Positions 7,054-15,128 of a stretch of DNA of 64,000 nt are shown here, one piece after another. The position numbers and the translations under genes were made by a program. The number at the start of each line of letters is the position of its first letter. Position 1 is the first letter of the stretch. Origin of the DNA: Bdellovibrionota bacterium. Its GTDB lineage: Bacteria > Bdellovibrionota > Bdellovibrionia > Bdellovibrionales > Bdellovibrionaceae. The stretch spans positions 1-64,000 of the forward strand of contig CAUJGP010000033.1 of NCBI GenBank assembly GCA_963170155.1. Direction: 5' to 3'. Under the pieces are notes generated by a model. It saw nothing but the letters and a program-made list of their open reading frames with translations. It was not told the origin of the DNA and ran no database searches.

Positions 7054-7653
7054 ATGTTTAAATTTTGGAATTTGTCTTTAATAGCAATAGTGATGACTGC
7101 ATTTAGTTTTATCGCAAAAGTTGAGGCGATCACACCAGCAAAAGCTGCAGAATTGGCTTGTCATAGGTTGGAACGTTTGGCCTTACAAAAAAAAATTGAT
7201 AAGTCTTATTTAACTCAATTTCAAAAAATGACAGTGGAGTCTCTCCAAAATGACTCTTCAGGAGCAGCCTTTGCTGTAACGGCTTATCAGGTCTCCTCTG
7301 ATTTGGAAGAAAACATTCAGCCTTTGAGCATTACTATTCTTTTGGATGCGGAGGGAGTTATTCTAAAGTATGTTGTAAATGAGGGTGGAGTGAGTGGTTC
7401 AGGCGTAAATTGGCCAGGTAAAAATCCTGTTGTATTGACAGAATCTGGATTACACTATGTGATTGATAATCAATCGAAATTAGAAGCTTTGAAGCCTTTT
7501 GTTGAAAACTTTCAATCACTCGCTTTAAATCCAAAAGTTGTGAATGGAAATACAGTGGCCGAATTAACAATGAGCAATCAACTGGATAACACGAAATTAG
7601 TTTTGATTTTGGATCTTAATGGAAAAATCTTAAATAAAGAGGTTCTTCCGTAA
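7054..7653 (+). CDS. Exported protein of unknown function
   Basis: The 199-aa product has a signal peptide (MFKFWNLSLIAIVMTAFSFIAKVEA) with likely cleavage after VEA. It has an ideal GGAGG site upstream of the ATG. The mature part holds a helical stretch with one cysteine (AELACHRLERLALQKKI), then mixed alpha/beta sequence. The repeats SITILLDAEGVILKYVV and LVLILDLNGKILNKEV look like two copies of a PepSY-like beta hairpin, but this is weak. No catalytic motif is visible. It stands alone after a 279-bp gap in which I see no gene. Confidence 0.65.
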   Translation: MFKFWNLSLIAIVMTAFSFIAKVEAITPAKAAELACHRLERLALQKKIDKSYLTQFQKMTVESLQNDSSGAAFAVTAYQVSSDLEENIQPLSITILLDAEGVILKYVVNEGGVSGSGVNWPGKNPVVLTESGLHYVIDNQSKLEALKPFVENFQSLALNPKVVNGNTVAELTMSNQLDNTKLVLILDLNGKILNKEVLP

Positions 7654-7879
7654 GAGCACGGTTATTTCTATCTAATTTGAATTTAAAGAAAAGTTTTGAA
7701 GAGGAATTCGAAGGTCTTATTGAACTCGTTCCCTAAAGCTAATTAAGGGTAATTATTCTTCTACTTGATTGGCTTTGCGCGCACCTCATTTTTAAGTTTG
7801 GGGTCGTGGGTATCATATTTATGGTTACAAACTATAAATGAACTGCTATTGAAATAGACATTTCTGTTGAGGTGAAGCG

Positions 7880-8710
7880 ATGAGAGTAAAGTTTGAAGCT
7901 CATAAGAAAGTCGCTTTTTATTTGATATGCTTTTTGGGGAGCTTGTTTGTTACTTCTTGTGAGTATATCAAGTATAAAAAAATAGTAGAAGGTGAGCGTA
8001 GTCCCATTCGACTCACCAAAGAAGAGATTGATGGTTTGAGTTTTCAAAAAATTAAATCAGAGGTTTTAAACGAGTATTGTCTTTCTTGTCATCGAGATCA
8101 AAATAGGACAGATAAAAAATATCCATTAGTCACTTATGCAGAGGTATTTTCAAGGCTTTCAGAAATTTATGATTCGGTTTTTGTTAAGGAAACGATGCCT
8201 CAGCGGAAAGTTCTTTCATCTCGTGCGCGAAGTTTGCTCCAGGAATGGATTAATATTGGAGCTCCAGAGTTTGCGAAAAATCCTACGTCAATCCCCGTTG
8301 AGTTGCCTATTCAGCCTCGTTTTTCATCTATACGAGATCGTATTTTTAATGTTCGGTGCGGGTATTGTCATAACCCTCAATCGAGAGAATGTTTGTCTTT
8401 GAAGAGCGTAAAAAGCGAATCGATTTCAATTGATGGAGAAGGTCGCTCAGAAATAGAGAGCCCTGAAGAGGGAGGATATAGTAGCACTTCTTGTGAGATT
8501 GATCTTGGAAATTATAATAATCTTCTTTGGGGTAAAGAAGAGCTCATCACACCAGGAAACGTTGAGGAGAGTTGGTTGGTTCATGTTGTTCAAGGAATTG
8601 ATGGTGAAGCGCCGGAGATGCCTCCACCAGACTCTCCATACACTCCTCTTAATTCAGAGGAGATTCAAGCGATCAAAGATTGGATTTTAAGTGGTGCTCT
8701 CAATAATTAA
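7880..8710 (+). CDS. Di-haem cytochrome c-like lipoprotein
   Basis: The 276-aa protein starts with a lipoprotein signal (CFLGSLFVTSC; lipobox VTSC), so it should be lipid-anchored after processing by Lgt and LspA. It has two c-type haem motifs: CLSCH, and CGYCH in the middle. The C-terminal pattern of MPP followed by I-x2-WI-x-GA resembles the planctomycete-type cytochrome domain (PSCyt1). The expected role is periplasmic electron transfer. An upstream GAGGTGA serves as ribosome-binding site. The next gene, 46 bp downstream, also carries a haem motif, so the two probably form one redox unit. Confidence 0.8.
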   Translation: MRVKFEAHKKVAFYLICFLGSLFVTSCEYIKYKKIVEGERSPIRLTKEEIDGLSFQKIKSEVLNEYCLSCHRDQNRTDKKYPLVTYAEVFSRLSEIYDSVFVKETMPQRKVLSSRARSLLQEWINIGAPEFAKNPTSIPVELPIQPRFSSIRDRIFNVRCGYCHNPQSRECLSLKSVKSESISIDGEGRSEIESPEEGGYSSTSCEIDLGNYNNLLWGKEELITPGNVEESWLVHVVQGIDGEAPEMPPPDSPYTPLNSEEIQAIKDWILSGALNN

Positions 8711-8755
8711 TGACTGTGATGGGTTGATGTTTTGGTGTCGTCAAATTGAAAAAAA

Positions 8756-9883
8756 ATGAGGTGTTATTTTTTGTCCATGCGTAGCTTGTCTTTTTATTCT
8801 TTTTTGGAATTGATGAGTTTAATCGGAACTTTGATGTTTTCTCAGTCTCTAATGGCCTTTCCTGAGACGGCCCGCCATGGCTATTTAAGTTGTGTAACTT
8901 GTCATTTGAGCCCCAGTGGAAGGGGGATTTTAACTTCCTATGGTAAAACGCTTTCTCATGAGCTCTATAGTTATAAAAAGATTGATAATGGTAATGAGTC
9001 TTTGGAAGCTGAAGTCCCTTGGTGGCAGGTTGGGGGACGAACACGCTTAATGCAGTATATTCTTGATACACCAGAAATGCAAAAAGGGCATTTCTTTCCG
9101 ATGCAAATGGAGTTAGAGGCTTCCATAGAAAAAGGAATTTGGGCCTTAGGATTGAGTGCGGGTGGGTGGAGGCCCATGGCTGGACCAAAAGAGAAACTTA
9201 AAGGCTATCTAAGAAATGCTTATGTTTTATGGCGTCCTACTGAAGCGTGGAACTTTAGGGCTGGAAAGTTTAGAATTAGTCATGGATTGGGATTGCCTGA
9301 TCATGCGACTTTGGTAAATGAAAAAATGGGTTGGTCTCATTCTCATGAGACCCAAAATATCGAAGTGACTCGTTTATCAGAGAGCACTATTATTCAAGCA
9401 TCATGGGTTTTACCCTCTTATCTTCTTGTTTCAGAGGAGATGTTTTCAGGAATTTCATTGGGTGTAGAGCAACTTTTGAATTTAAAGCATAGGGTGGGCT
9501 TGAATTTATCTCGTTTTCATCGCGCAAATGTAAATGAATCACATCTTAATTTGCACACAGTTATAAACATAAATGAAAAATCTTTTCTTCAGGCAGAGTT
9601 GGCTCAACGACGCATGGAGTATGCGAGACCTACCGATGAATATGCTTTTTTAATGCGCTACTCTCATGAATTTCAATATGGCTTACGTCCATTGATTCAA
9701 TGGGAAGAGTTTTTATTAAAGTCTGTGACCGTCTCTGCCCCGCAACAGGAGCGGCGTTTCTATCTGGGAACCGAATGGTTTCCTGTTTTGCATACGGATT
9801 TTTTATTTTTAATAGGCAATCAAATGGATTCAAGTTTTGATGATGCTCGTATTGTTATGATCATCGGGCATTTTTACTTTTAG
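8756..9883 (+). CDS. Exported protein with one c-type haem motif and a predicted outer-membrane barrel
   Basis: The 375-aa protein has a signal peptide ending near LMAFPE, then a CVTCH haem motif (C46, C49, H50) in the sequence LSCVTCHLSPSGRG. From about residue 85 on it is a series of alternating beta strands with aromatic ends, finishing in IVMIIGHFYF. The terminal Phe is typical of outer-membrane barrels. A haem at the inner mouth of a barrel would suit electron transfer across the outer membrane, perhaps taking electrons from the di-haem lipoprotein just upstream. The start may be the ATG at 8777. The 3' end overlaps the convergent xerC gene by 23 bp. Confidence 0.7.
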   Translation: MRCYFLSMRSLSFYSFLELMSLIGTLMFSQSLMAFPETARHGYLSCVTCHLSPSGRGILTSYGKTLSHELYSYKKIDNGNESLEAEVPWWQVGGRTRLMQYILDTPEMQKGHFFPMQMELEASIEKGIWALGLSAGGWRPMAGPKEKLKGYLRNAYVLWRPTEAWNFRAGKFRISHGLGLPDHATLVNEKMGWSHSHETQNIEVTRLSESTIIQASWVLPSYLLVSEEMFSGISLGVEQLLNLKHRVGLNLSRFHRANVNESHLNLHTVININEKSFLQAELAQRRMEYARPTDEYAFLMRYSHEFQYGLRPLIQWEEFLLKSVTVSAPQQERRFYLGTEWFPVLHTDFLFLIGNQMDSSFDDARIVMIIGHFYF

Positions 9884-10769
9884 TCCCTGCTTCTCCGAGA
9901 GGGTGATGAGACTCAAGCGTGCGCGCTAATTGATCCATGCTGAGGTGTAGGTATTTTTCTGTAGAGGTTAAACTTGCGTGCCCCATGAGTTCTTGGAGTG
10001 CCCTGAGATTAATTCCGGCAGAAATAAGATGGGTCGCATAGCTATGCCTGAGGGCATGGGGATGAAGGGGTGTCCTCAGTCCTGCTTGTTGACCTAACTT
10101 TCTAATCCAATCAAAGGCCTTTCTTTCTGTGAGTCCTTTAGGCCCCCAAATAGAATCTCCCTCTCGAGGAAGATTCATTAACGCTTCCATTGCTTTTTGA
10201 GGAAGGATCACCCATCTTTCTTTTTTTCCCTTACCGAAAACAAGAATTTCTGAAGATTTGACCCTGATATTTTTCCACATTAAATGACAGGCTTCTGATA
10301 CACGTAGACCACCCCCATATAGTAGGTAAACAAGAGTTAAATAATATTTATTTTTTATAATATTTTCGTGATTTGAGTTGTTGTAACCATTCTTTAAGAA
10401 ATGAAAAAGATGTAGGACTTCATCAATAGATAAAAAATGGGGTATTTTTTTAGGGACAGAAGGCGCTTCGATTTTTTCTTGTAAGGGCGAATGAATTATT
10501 TTTTTTTCATAAAGCCATCGAAGAAAAGACTTCATTGAGGCTGCTTTTCTTTGTCTTGTTGCTGGAGAAAGTTCAGACCATCGCACTTGAGCTGTTTTAA
10601 TTTTCTTTAATAAAGAAAATTCATTAATTTTTTCTTTAAAATCGTCTTCATTGAAAACCTGACGAAAGTCAGTTTCATAAGCTTTGATTGTATGAGGGCT
10701 AAAATTATTAATTGCTGTCATTTCTTTTAAAAAGGTGACGAAAATTGTCTTTTTATCATATAAATACAT
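9861..10769 (-). CDS. xerC: Tyrosine recombinase XerC/XerD type
   Basis: The 302-aa recombinase has an N-terminal SAM-like DNA-binding domain (residues 1-95) and a catalytic domain with all active-site residues: R156 (GGGLRVSEA), K180/K182 (GKGKKERW), H238 and R241 (HPHALRHSYATH), H264 (LMGHAS) and the nucleophile Y273. Length and motifs fit the chromosome-dimer resolvase XerC rather than a phage integrase. It acts at dif sites with XerD and FtsK. No second recombinase or dif-like site was recognised here. It is divergent from the sigma-54 activator gene, and its 3' end overlaps the haem-barrel gene. Confidence 0.87.
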   Translation of the reverse strand: MYLYDKKTIFVTFLKEMTAINNFSPHTIKAYETDFRQVFNEDDFKEKINEFSLLKKIKTAQVRWSELSPATRQRKAASMKSFLRWLYEKKIIHSPLQEKIEAPSVPKKIPHFLSIDEVLHLFHFLKNGYNNSNHENIIKNKYYLTLVYLLYGGGLRVSEACHLMWKNIRVKSSEILVFGKGKKERWVILPQKAMEALMNLPREGDSIWGPKGLTERKAFDWIRKLGQQAGLRTPLHPHALRHSYATHLISAGINLRALQELMGHASLTSTEKYLHLSMDQLARTLESHHPLGEAGTKSKNAR

Positions 10770-10819
10770 AATATTTAGTATAAGTTTTTGTAAAAAAGTA
10801 ATGTAGTGAAATTATTTAC

Positions 10820-10849
10820 TTGAAAATATTCTATACATGCGTGTATAAA
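10820..10849 (+). promoter_or_regulatory. Candidate sigma-70 promoter with an overlapping inverted repeat
   Basis: TTGAAA (10820-10825) and TATAAA (10844-10849) are spaced by 18 nt, upstream of the sigma-54 activator gene. TATACA-TGCG-TGTATA (10832-10847) is an inverted repeat overlapping the -10 region and could be an operator. Confidence 0.45.
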
Positions 10850-10913
10850 TCTTTTACGCGATGCAATGTGTTTTTTCATAAAGACCGTTTGTTTATAAAG
10901 AAAGGTTATTTGT

Positions 10914-11999
10914 ATGTCTAGTACAGTGCCCCCTGCTTCTTCTCAAGTTTTACCTAACTCTCAAAGCCCTTATCAGTCTTATTGGAATCCGGTACAAGGA
11001 CAAAGAGTTATTGAACCGAAGTCTATGGTTTACCAGTCAGAGATTATGTCAACACTTATGAAGGTTGTTGATAAAGTCGCTAGTTCTACAGCGTCAATAT
11101 TGGTTTTAGGAGAATCTGGAACTGGTAAAGAGTTAATGGCTCATGCTATTCACGAAAGAAGCCCCAGAAGAAATAAGCCTTTTGTAGCTATTAACTGTGG
11201 AGCTCTACAAGAAACCCTTCTTGAGAGTGAGTTGTTTGGACATGAAAAAGGTTCTTTTACAGGAGCTTATAATAGAAAAATTGGTTTGGCCGAAATGGCT
11301 AATGGCGGAACTTTATTTTTAGATGAAATTGGAGAGTTGACCCCTGGGATCCAAGCGAAGCTTCTTCGTTTTCTACAAGAGGGTGAGCTTTATCGTGTTG
11401 GAGGCAAAGATTCAATCAAAGTTGATGTTAGAGTGATCAGTGCGACCAATCGTAATATTGAAAAAGATGTTGCTCAAGGTGTTTTCAGAGAAGATTTGTA
11501 TTACAGAGTTAATACCATTGTTGTCCAAACACCTTCTTTGAGGCAACGTCGCGAGGATATTCCTTTGCTTGTAAGCCATTTTCTAAATCACGGGTCTCAG
11601 GCATTTCTTGGGCGTGGCCGGCAAGTACATGAAGATGCAATGAAACTATTGTGTGATTATGATTGGCCAGGGAATATTCGTGAATTGCAAAATATTTGTG
11701 AGCGTTTACAAATTCTTTGTGACGGGCATATGATTATGCCTAATGATCTTCCAGATCAAATTCGGGCCCCCCAACAACGCCTTCTCATTACTGGATATGA
11801 TGCTAAATTGACTTTGTATGAACTAGAAAAGCGTTATATTTTAAAAGCATTACTTCATTTTAATGGTAACAAAACACAGGCAGCAAATGCGCTTGGGATC
11901 ACTATAAAAACTCTTTATAATAAACTTCATGAATACGGTGAGTTTAATAAATTTGCCATTTACCCTAAAGAGGCGAAGGACGACGCCAATAAAGGTTAA
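10914..11999 (+). CDS. Sigma-54-dependent transcriptional activator (PspF-like, no receiver)
   Basis: The 361-aa protein has a short N-terminal tail (about 38 residues) with no receiver or sensor domain. A full AAA+ activator domain follows: Walker A GESGTGKE (66-73), the sigma-54-contacting GSFTGA loop (113-118), a variant of GAFTGA, and Walker B LFLDEIGEL. A Fis-type helix-turn-helix closes the protein (NGNKTQAANALGITIKTLYN). It activates RNA polymerase carrying sigma-54. Without its own sensor, activity must be set by a partner protein or by its level, as with PspF. Targets are unknown. Its 3' end overlaps convergent lgt by 35 bp. Confidence 0.92.
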   Translation: MSSTVPPASSQVLPNSQSPYQSYWNPVQGQRVIEPKSMVYQSEIMSTLMKVVDKVASSTASILVLGESGTGKELMAHAIHERSPRRNKPFVAINCGALQETLLESELFGHEKGSFTGAYNRKIGLAEMANGGTLFLDEIGELTPGIQAKLLRFLQEGELYRVGGKDSIKVDVRVISATNRNIEKDVAQGVFREDLYYRVNTIVVQTPSLRQRREDIPLLVSHFLNHGSQAFLGRGRQVHEDAMKLLCDYDWPGNIRELQNICERLQILCDGHMIMPNDLPDQIRAPQQRLLITGYDAKLTLYELEKRYILKALLHFNGNKTQAANALGITIKTLYNKLHEYGEFNKFAIYPKEAKDDANKG

Positions 12000-12732
12000 A
12001 TCGAAGACCTGCTATGAATAGGCCGAGAGCCAACCAAAATGAGAGTCCCATATGGAACAATAAAGGGCCTCTTGGATCATTTCGGAATAGTTCCATTGCC
12101 ATGCGATTGATTCCATGACCTACCATCCAGTAAGTAAAAAGTTGTCCCTCGCGAAGCGAGGGACTTTGTTTTTTTTCGATGAAAATTAAAATCAAGTAAA
12201 GGACTAGCTCTCCCATTGAAGCAAAAAGTTGTGTTGGAAGACGTAAAGAGTTTTCTCCGGTATGAATAAGACTATCAAAATGAACCCCGAGGATTGAGTG
12301 AGTCTCTTGACCATAGCAACACCCTTGTAAAAAGCACGCAAGACGTCCTATGGCGTAGCCAAGAGCTAGGATTGGTGCGAAGAGGTCAAGATAAGGAAGA
12401 GGATTTTTTCGTTTTATTTTTAACCAAAGGAGTCCACCGAAAAGGCCTCCTAAAATTCCTCCAAAAAACACGTAACCACCTTCCCAAAACAAGAAGACAG
12501 ATAGAGGGTTTTTGAAGTAATAAGCAGGGGCTTCGTAGAAAACATGGAGAAGCCTTGCGCCTAAAAAACCACAGATTGAAGAAATTATTCCAAGGTCTAG
12601 AGTTTGAAGGACAGGAAACCCGCGCTGTTGAGCGCGATGGCGTAAATAAAAAATCATGAAACAAAAATCAATGCTTAATACGAGATAATAAGTTGATAAG
12701 CTCCATGATTCAAATTGAAACTCTGGATACAT
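11965..12732 (-). CDS. lgt: Prolipoprotein diacylglyceryl transferase Lgt
   Basis: The 255-aa inner-membrane enzyme moves diacylglycerol from phosphatidylglycerol to the lipobox cysteine of prolipoproteins, the first step of lipoprotein maturation. Family signatures are visible: GYAIGRLACFLQGCCYG, LPTQLFAS (the HPTQLYE-like motif), and E-FR-DPRGP near the C-terminus. Seven hydrophobic segments fit the known fold. It lies downstream of lspA on the same strand with a 16-bp gap, so the two maturation steps are probably co-transcribed. Confidence 0.93.
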   Translation of the reverse strand: MYPEFQFESWSLSTYYLVLSIDFCFMIFYLRHRAQQRGFPVLQTLDLGIISSICGFLGARLLHVFYEAPAYYFKNPLSVFLFWEGGYVFFGGILGGLFGGLLWLKIKRKNPLPYLDLFAPILALGYAIGRLACFLQGCCYGQETHSILGVHFDSLIHTGENSLRLPTQLFASMGELVLYLILIFIEKKQSPSLREGQLFTYWMVGHGINRMAMELFRNDPRGPLLFHMGLSFWLALGLFIAGLRFNLYWRRPSPL

Positions 12733-12748
12733 GAATCAAAAATCTCAG

Positions 12749-13258
12749 TTAGGAGCCAGCTGCGACGGGTTTTGCTGCGCTTTTCTTCTCCGTCCACATG
12801 AGAATAGTGAGAATGATAACACCTAAAACAATAGCGCTATCAGCGATATTGAAAGCCGGCCAACTATATTTATTATAGTAATGAAAATCTAAGAAATCGA
12901 TAACATAACGAAATCGAATCCGATCAATGTAGTTTCCAATCGCTCCACCAAAAATGTTACTAAGAGCGAAAATCTGCCAACGATCCTTATCGGGAGCGCT
13001 TCTCAATATAAAATAAATAATGATCATCACAATAGGAGGAACGGAGAGGAAGAAGATTTCACGAAATTGAGGGTGGCTTTCAGCTAAAAATCCAAAAGCA
13101 GCACCAGGGTTTCTGACATAGGTAATATTAAAGTAATTTTCGATTACAGCGATAGATTCACCTAGCTGAAAGCGGGTATGAACGTAAAGCTTTGTAAGCT
13201 GATCCAGGGCGACTGAAAAAGTGCACCAAGCGATGAGAAAGATATATTTAAATTTCAT
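12749..13258 (-). CDS. lspA: Lipoprotein signal peptidase LspA
   Basis: The 169-aa protein has four membrane helices and both catalytic aspartates of signal peptidase II: D121 in the YIDRIRFRYVIDF segment and D140 in FNIADSAIVLG. The NPGAAFGF motif is also present. It removes the signal peptide from diacylglyceryl-prolipoproteins in the inner membrane. It is the upstream gene of an lspA-lgt pair. The di-haem lipoprotein at 7880 is one likely client in this window. Confidence 0.94.
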   Translation of the reverse strand: MKFKYIFLIAWCTFSVALDQLTKLYVHTRFQLGESIAVIENYFNITYVRNPGAAFGFLAESHPQFREIFFLSVPPIVMIIIYFILRSAPDKDRWQIFALSNIFGGAIGNYIDRIRFRYVIDFLDFHYYNKYSWPAFNIADSAIVLGVIILTILMWTEKKSAAKPVAAGS

Positions 13259-13487
13259 TGATGATCCTTTGTACTTTATAAGCGAAGTTGTGTTTTAATC
13301 CTCCTGGAAAATCAACCCTCTGTCCAGCCTTTGTGCCATAGGTTAAGGTCTAAGAATCAAATTAACGAAAAGAACTGCTTAAGGTAAGCAAACTTAAGCA
13401 TAAGAAGAGTCGATGAAGGATAATTATAATCCTATATTTGGATATGAGTTCCAATGGATAGAAAGCCGATTTCTGCAGTTTTTTAGA

Positions 13488-14999
13488 TTATTTTTTTATA
13501 CAATAACGAGTATTTATTCCAGAGAATTGTTTGATGATCCTTTTTTCTTTTAGGAGCTTAAGCGCTAAACGACGAGCAGAACGAGGTGAAATTTTTAAAC
13601 TCTGAGCAATATCTTTTGCTGAAAAACTATGATTAATGAAGAGTTTTTGAATTTGAATCCATTCAGGAAAATCCTTTTTTGCAGGATGTTTGCGGTAGCA
13701 ACGTAAGGTTATATCCTCTTTAAACCCTAAAGCGATTTGCTTGTTCTTTATGAAAATATCAAGAGGAATGGCGTGCTCTTTTAGCTTTAATCGAGTTTTT
13801 CTGATAATTTCTCTTAGTTTTAAAGGTGTTGTTTCGATGTTAAAGTATTGATCAGCATAAAGAAACTCTTGAAGCTCTCCTAAATGAAAGGGGGAGTAGA
13901 AGTCTGTCGTCAAGAATTGAAGAATTTTAAGGGAATTTCCTTTTAAGAGAGGAAGCTGTTGGAGCTCATGGGATGAGACTGGAGAATATAAACCGGAGGA
14001 AAGATCGAGCTTTGGATTTAAATGGGAATGGGATAAAAGATATTCCTCTGATGCTGAAGAATTGGTTTCTGATCCTTGCCAGTCCCAGTACTTGGGAAGT
14101 TCACCTTTCCAATTGTACTTTATTTTTAGAGTATTGCGGTAGGAGCGAAAGCGAGTTCCCCAGTAAACCTGAAAGAATAAACGATCATCTCGATCAAAAT
14201 AAGCCTTGTAAAAATCACAGTCACGTCCAATTTCCCATTGTTTCATTTGAATGCTAAGCTGTTTTGTTGCTGTTAATTCACTGTCTGCCAAGGGTGAATT
14301 CTTAGCTTTTAAAAGAATCGCTTTCCATTTCTTATTCAATAAATGATAAACATTGGATTCGTCGGAAAGTTGTTGGAAGGATTTATCAATGAATTGTTCA
14401 GCAGTCTCGTAGTCTTGATTATTGAATAGTAATTGAGCTTTTATTTCATACAGGTTTCCAAGCAGTACAGGAATATCTTTGATCTTTGGAAGTAAATTTT
14501 CGAATTCATTGTTAGCTTCTAGAAAATTTCTTGTTGATACCAGAGCTGCGAATAAATTGAGTTGGATAACTTTTTTTTGGTAATCAGAAAGGGTAGATTC
14601 TTTTAAAGAAATCTTAAGGGGGAGAATGGCTTTAATATAGTCCCATTGAGAAATATACATTAAAGCTTCATAAAAAGGTGCGATAGGGACTTGTTTGTGA
14701 TTGATTTCAGAAAAAAGAGCTTTAGCTTCAGTGAAGGCGCCAATTCGACTTAGACCTAATGCATACAAGGCTTTTTCTTGGTTCGTGGCCGTTGGATTCA
14801 TAGGTGGATTAGGATGAACTCGTTTTGTGAGCCAATAAAGGATTCCCCACGGATTTTGAGTTCTTCGATACAACTCAGCCACTTGAAACCAATTTTCTTT
14901 AGGAATATCGGTTCTCTTGAACTTTGAAAGTAACAGACGAGCCTCTGTTGTTTTTCCGCGTTTCAGAAGGTCATCAATTTTTTGAAAAGATTCATGCAT
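13488..14999 (-). CDS. Large TPR-like protein with a C-terminal winged-helix DNA-binding domain
   Basis: The 503-aa protein has no signal peptide. Residues 1-250 are helical repeats of TPR type (for example EKALYALGLSRIGAFTEAKALF, broken here as EKALYALGLSR and GAFTEAKALF). The C-terminal 70 residues form a helix-turn-helix of replication-initiator/DeoR-like look (FSAKDIAQSLKISPRSARRLALK). An internal segment (residues 360-420, LRARLKEH-like) may be a second winged helix. It looks like a transcription regulator with a protein- or ligand-binding TPR body. It is divergent from the FAD oxidase gene at 15129 and may control it. I do not recognise a named family. Confidence 0.7.
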   Translation of the reverse strand: MHESFQKIDDLLKRGKTTEARLLLSKFKRTDIPKENWFQVAELYRRTQNPWGILYWLTKRVHPNPPMNPTATNQEKALYALGLSRIGAFTEAKALFSEINHKQVPIAPFYEALMYISQWDYIKAILPLKISLKESTLSDYQKKVIQLNLFAALVSTRNFLEANNEFENLLPKIKDIPVLLGNLYEIKAQLLFNNQDYETAEQFIDKSFQQLSDESNVYHLLNKKWKAILLKAKNSPLADSELTATKQLSIQMKQWEIGRDCDFYKAYFDRDDRLFFQVYWGTRFRSYRNTLKIKYNWKGELPKYWDWQGSETNSSASEEYLLSHSHLNPKLDLSSGLYSPVSSHELQQLPLLKGNSLKILQFLTTDFYSPFHLGELQEFLYADQYFNIETTPLKLREIIRKTRLKLKEHAIPLDIFIKNKQIALGFKEDITLRCYRKHPAKKDFPEWIQIQKLFINHSFSAKDIAQSLKISPRSARRLALKLLKEKRIIKQFSGINTRYCIKK

Positions 15000-15128
15000 A
15001 TTCGATGTCTCAGTTTGATTAAAACGTAAAACATAAGAGAAAGCCAGTCTTTAACTCCTTTTATGGCCAATTTCTGTGGCTTTAGCTACCCCAAGGTCCA
15101 GAGTATTCTGAGAATGCCTGGAGGTTTT

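Noticed and set aside
9861-10769. The tyrosine recombinase as a sign of a prophage or integrative element
   Set aside because: Sequence and length fit XerC, no phage genes or attachment repeats are nearby, and the neighbours are core genes.
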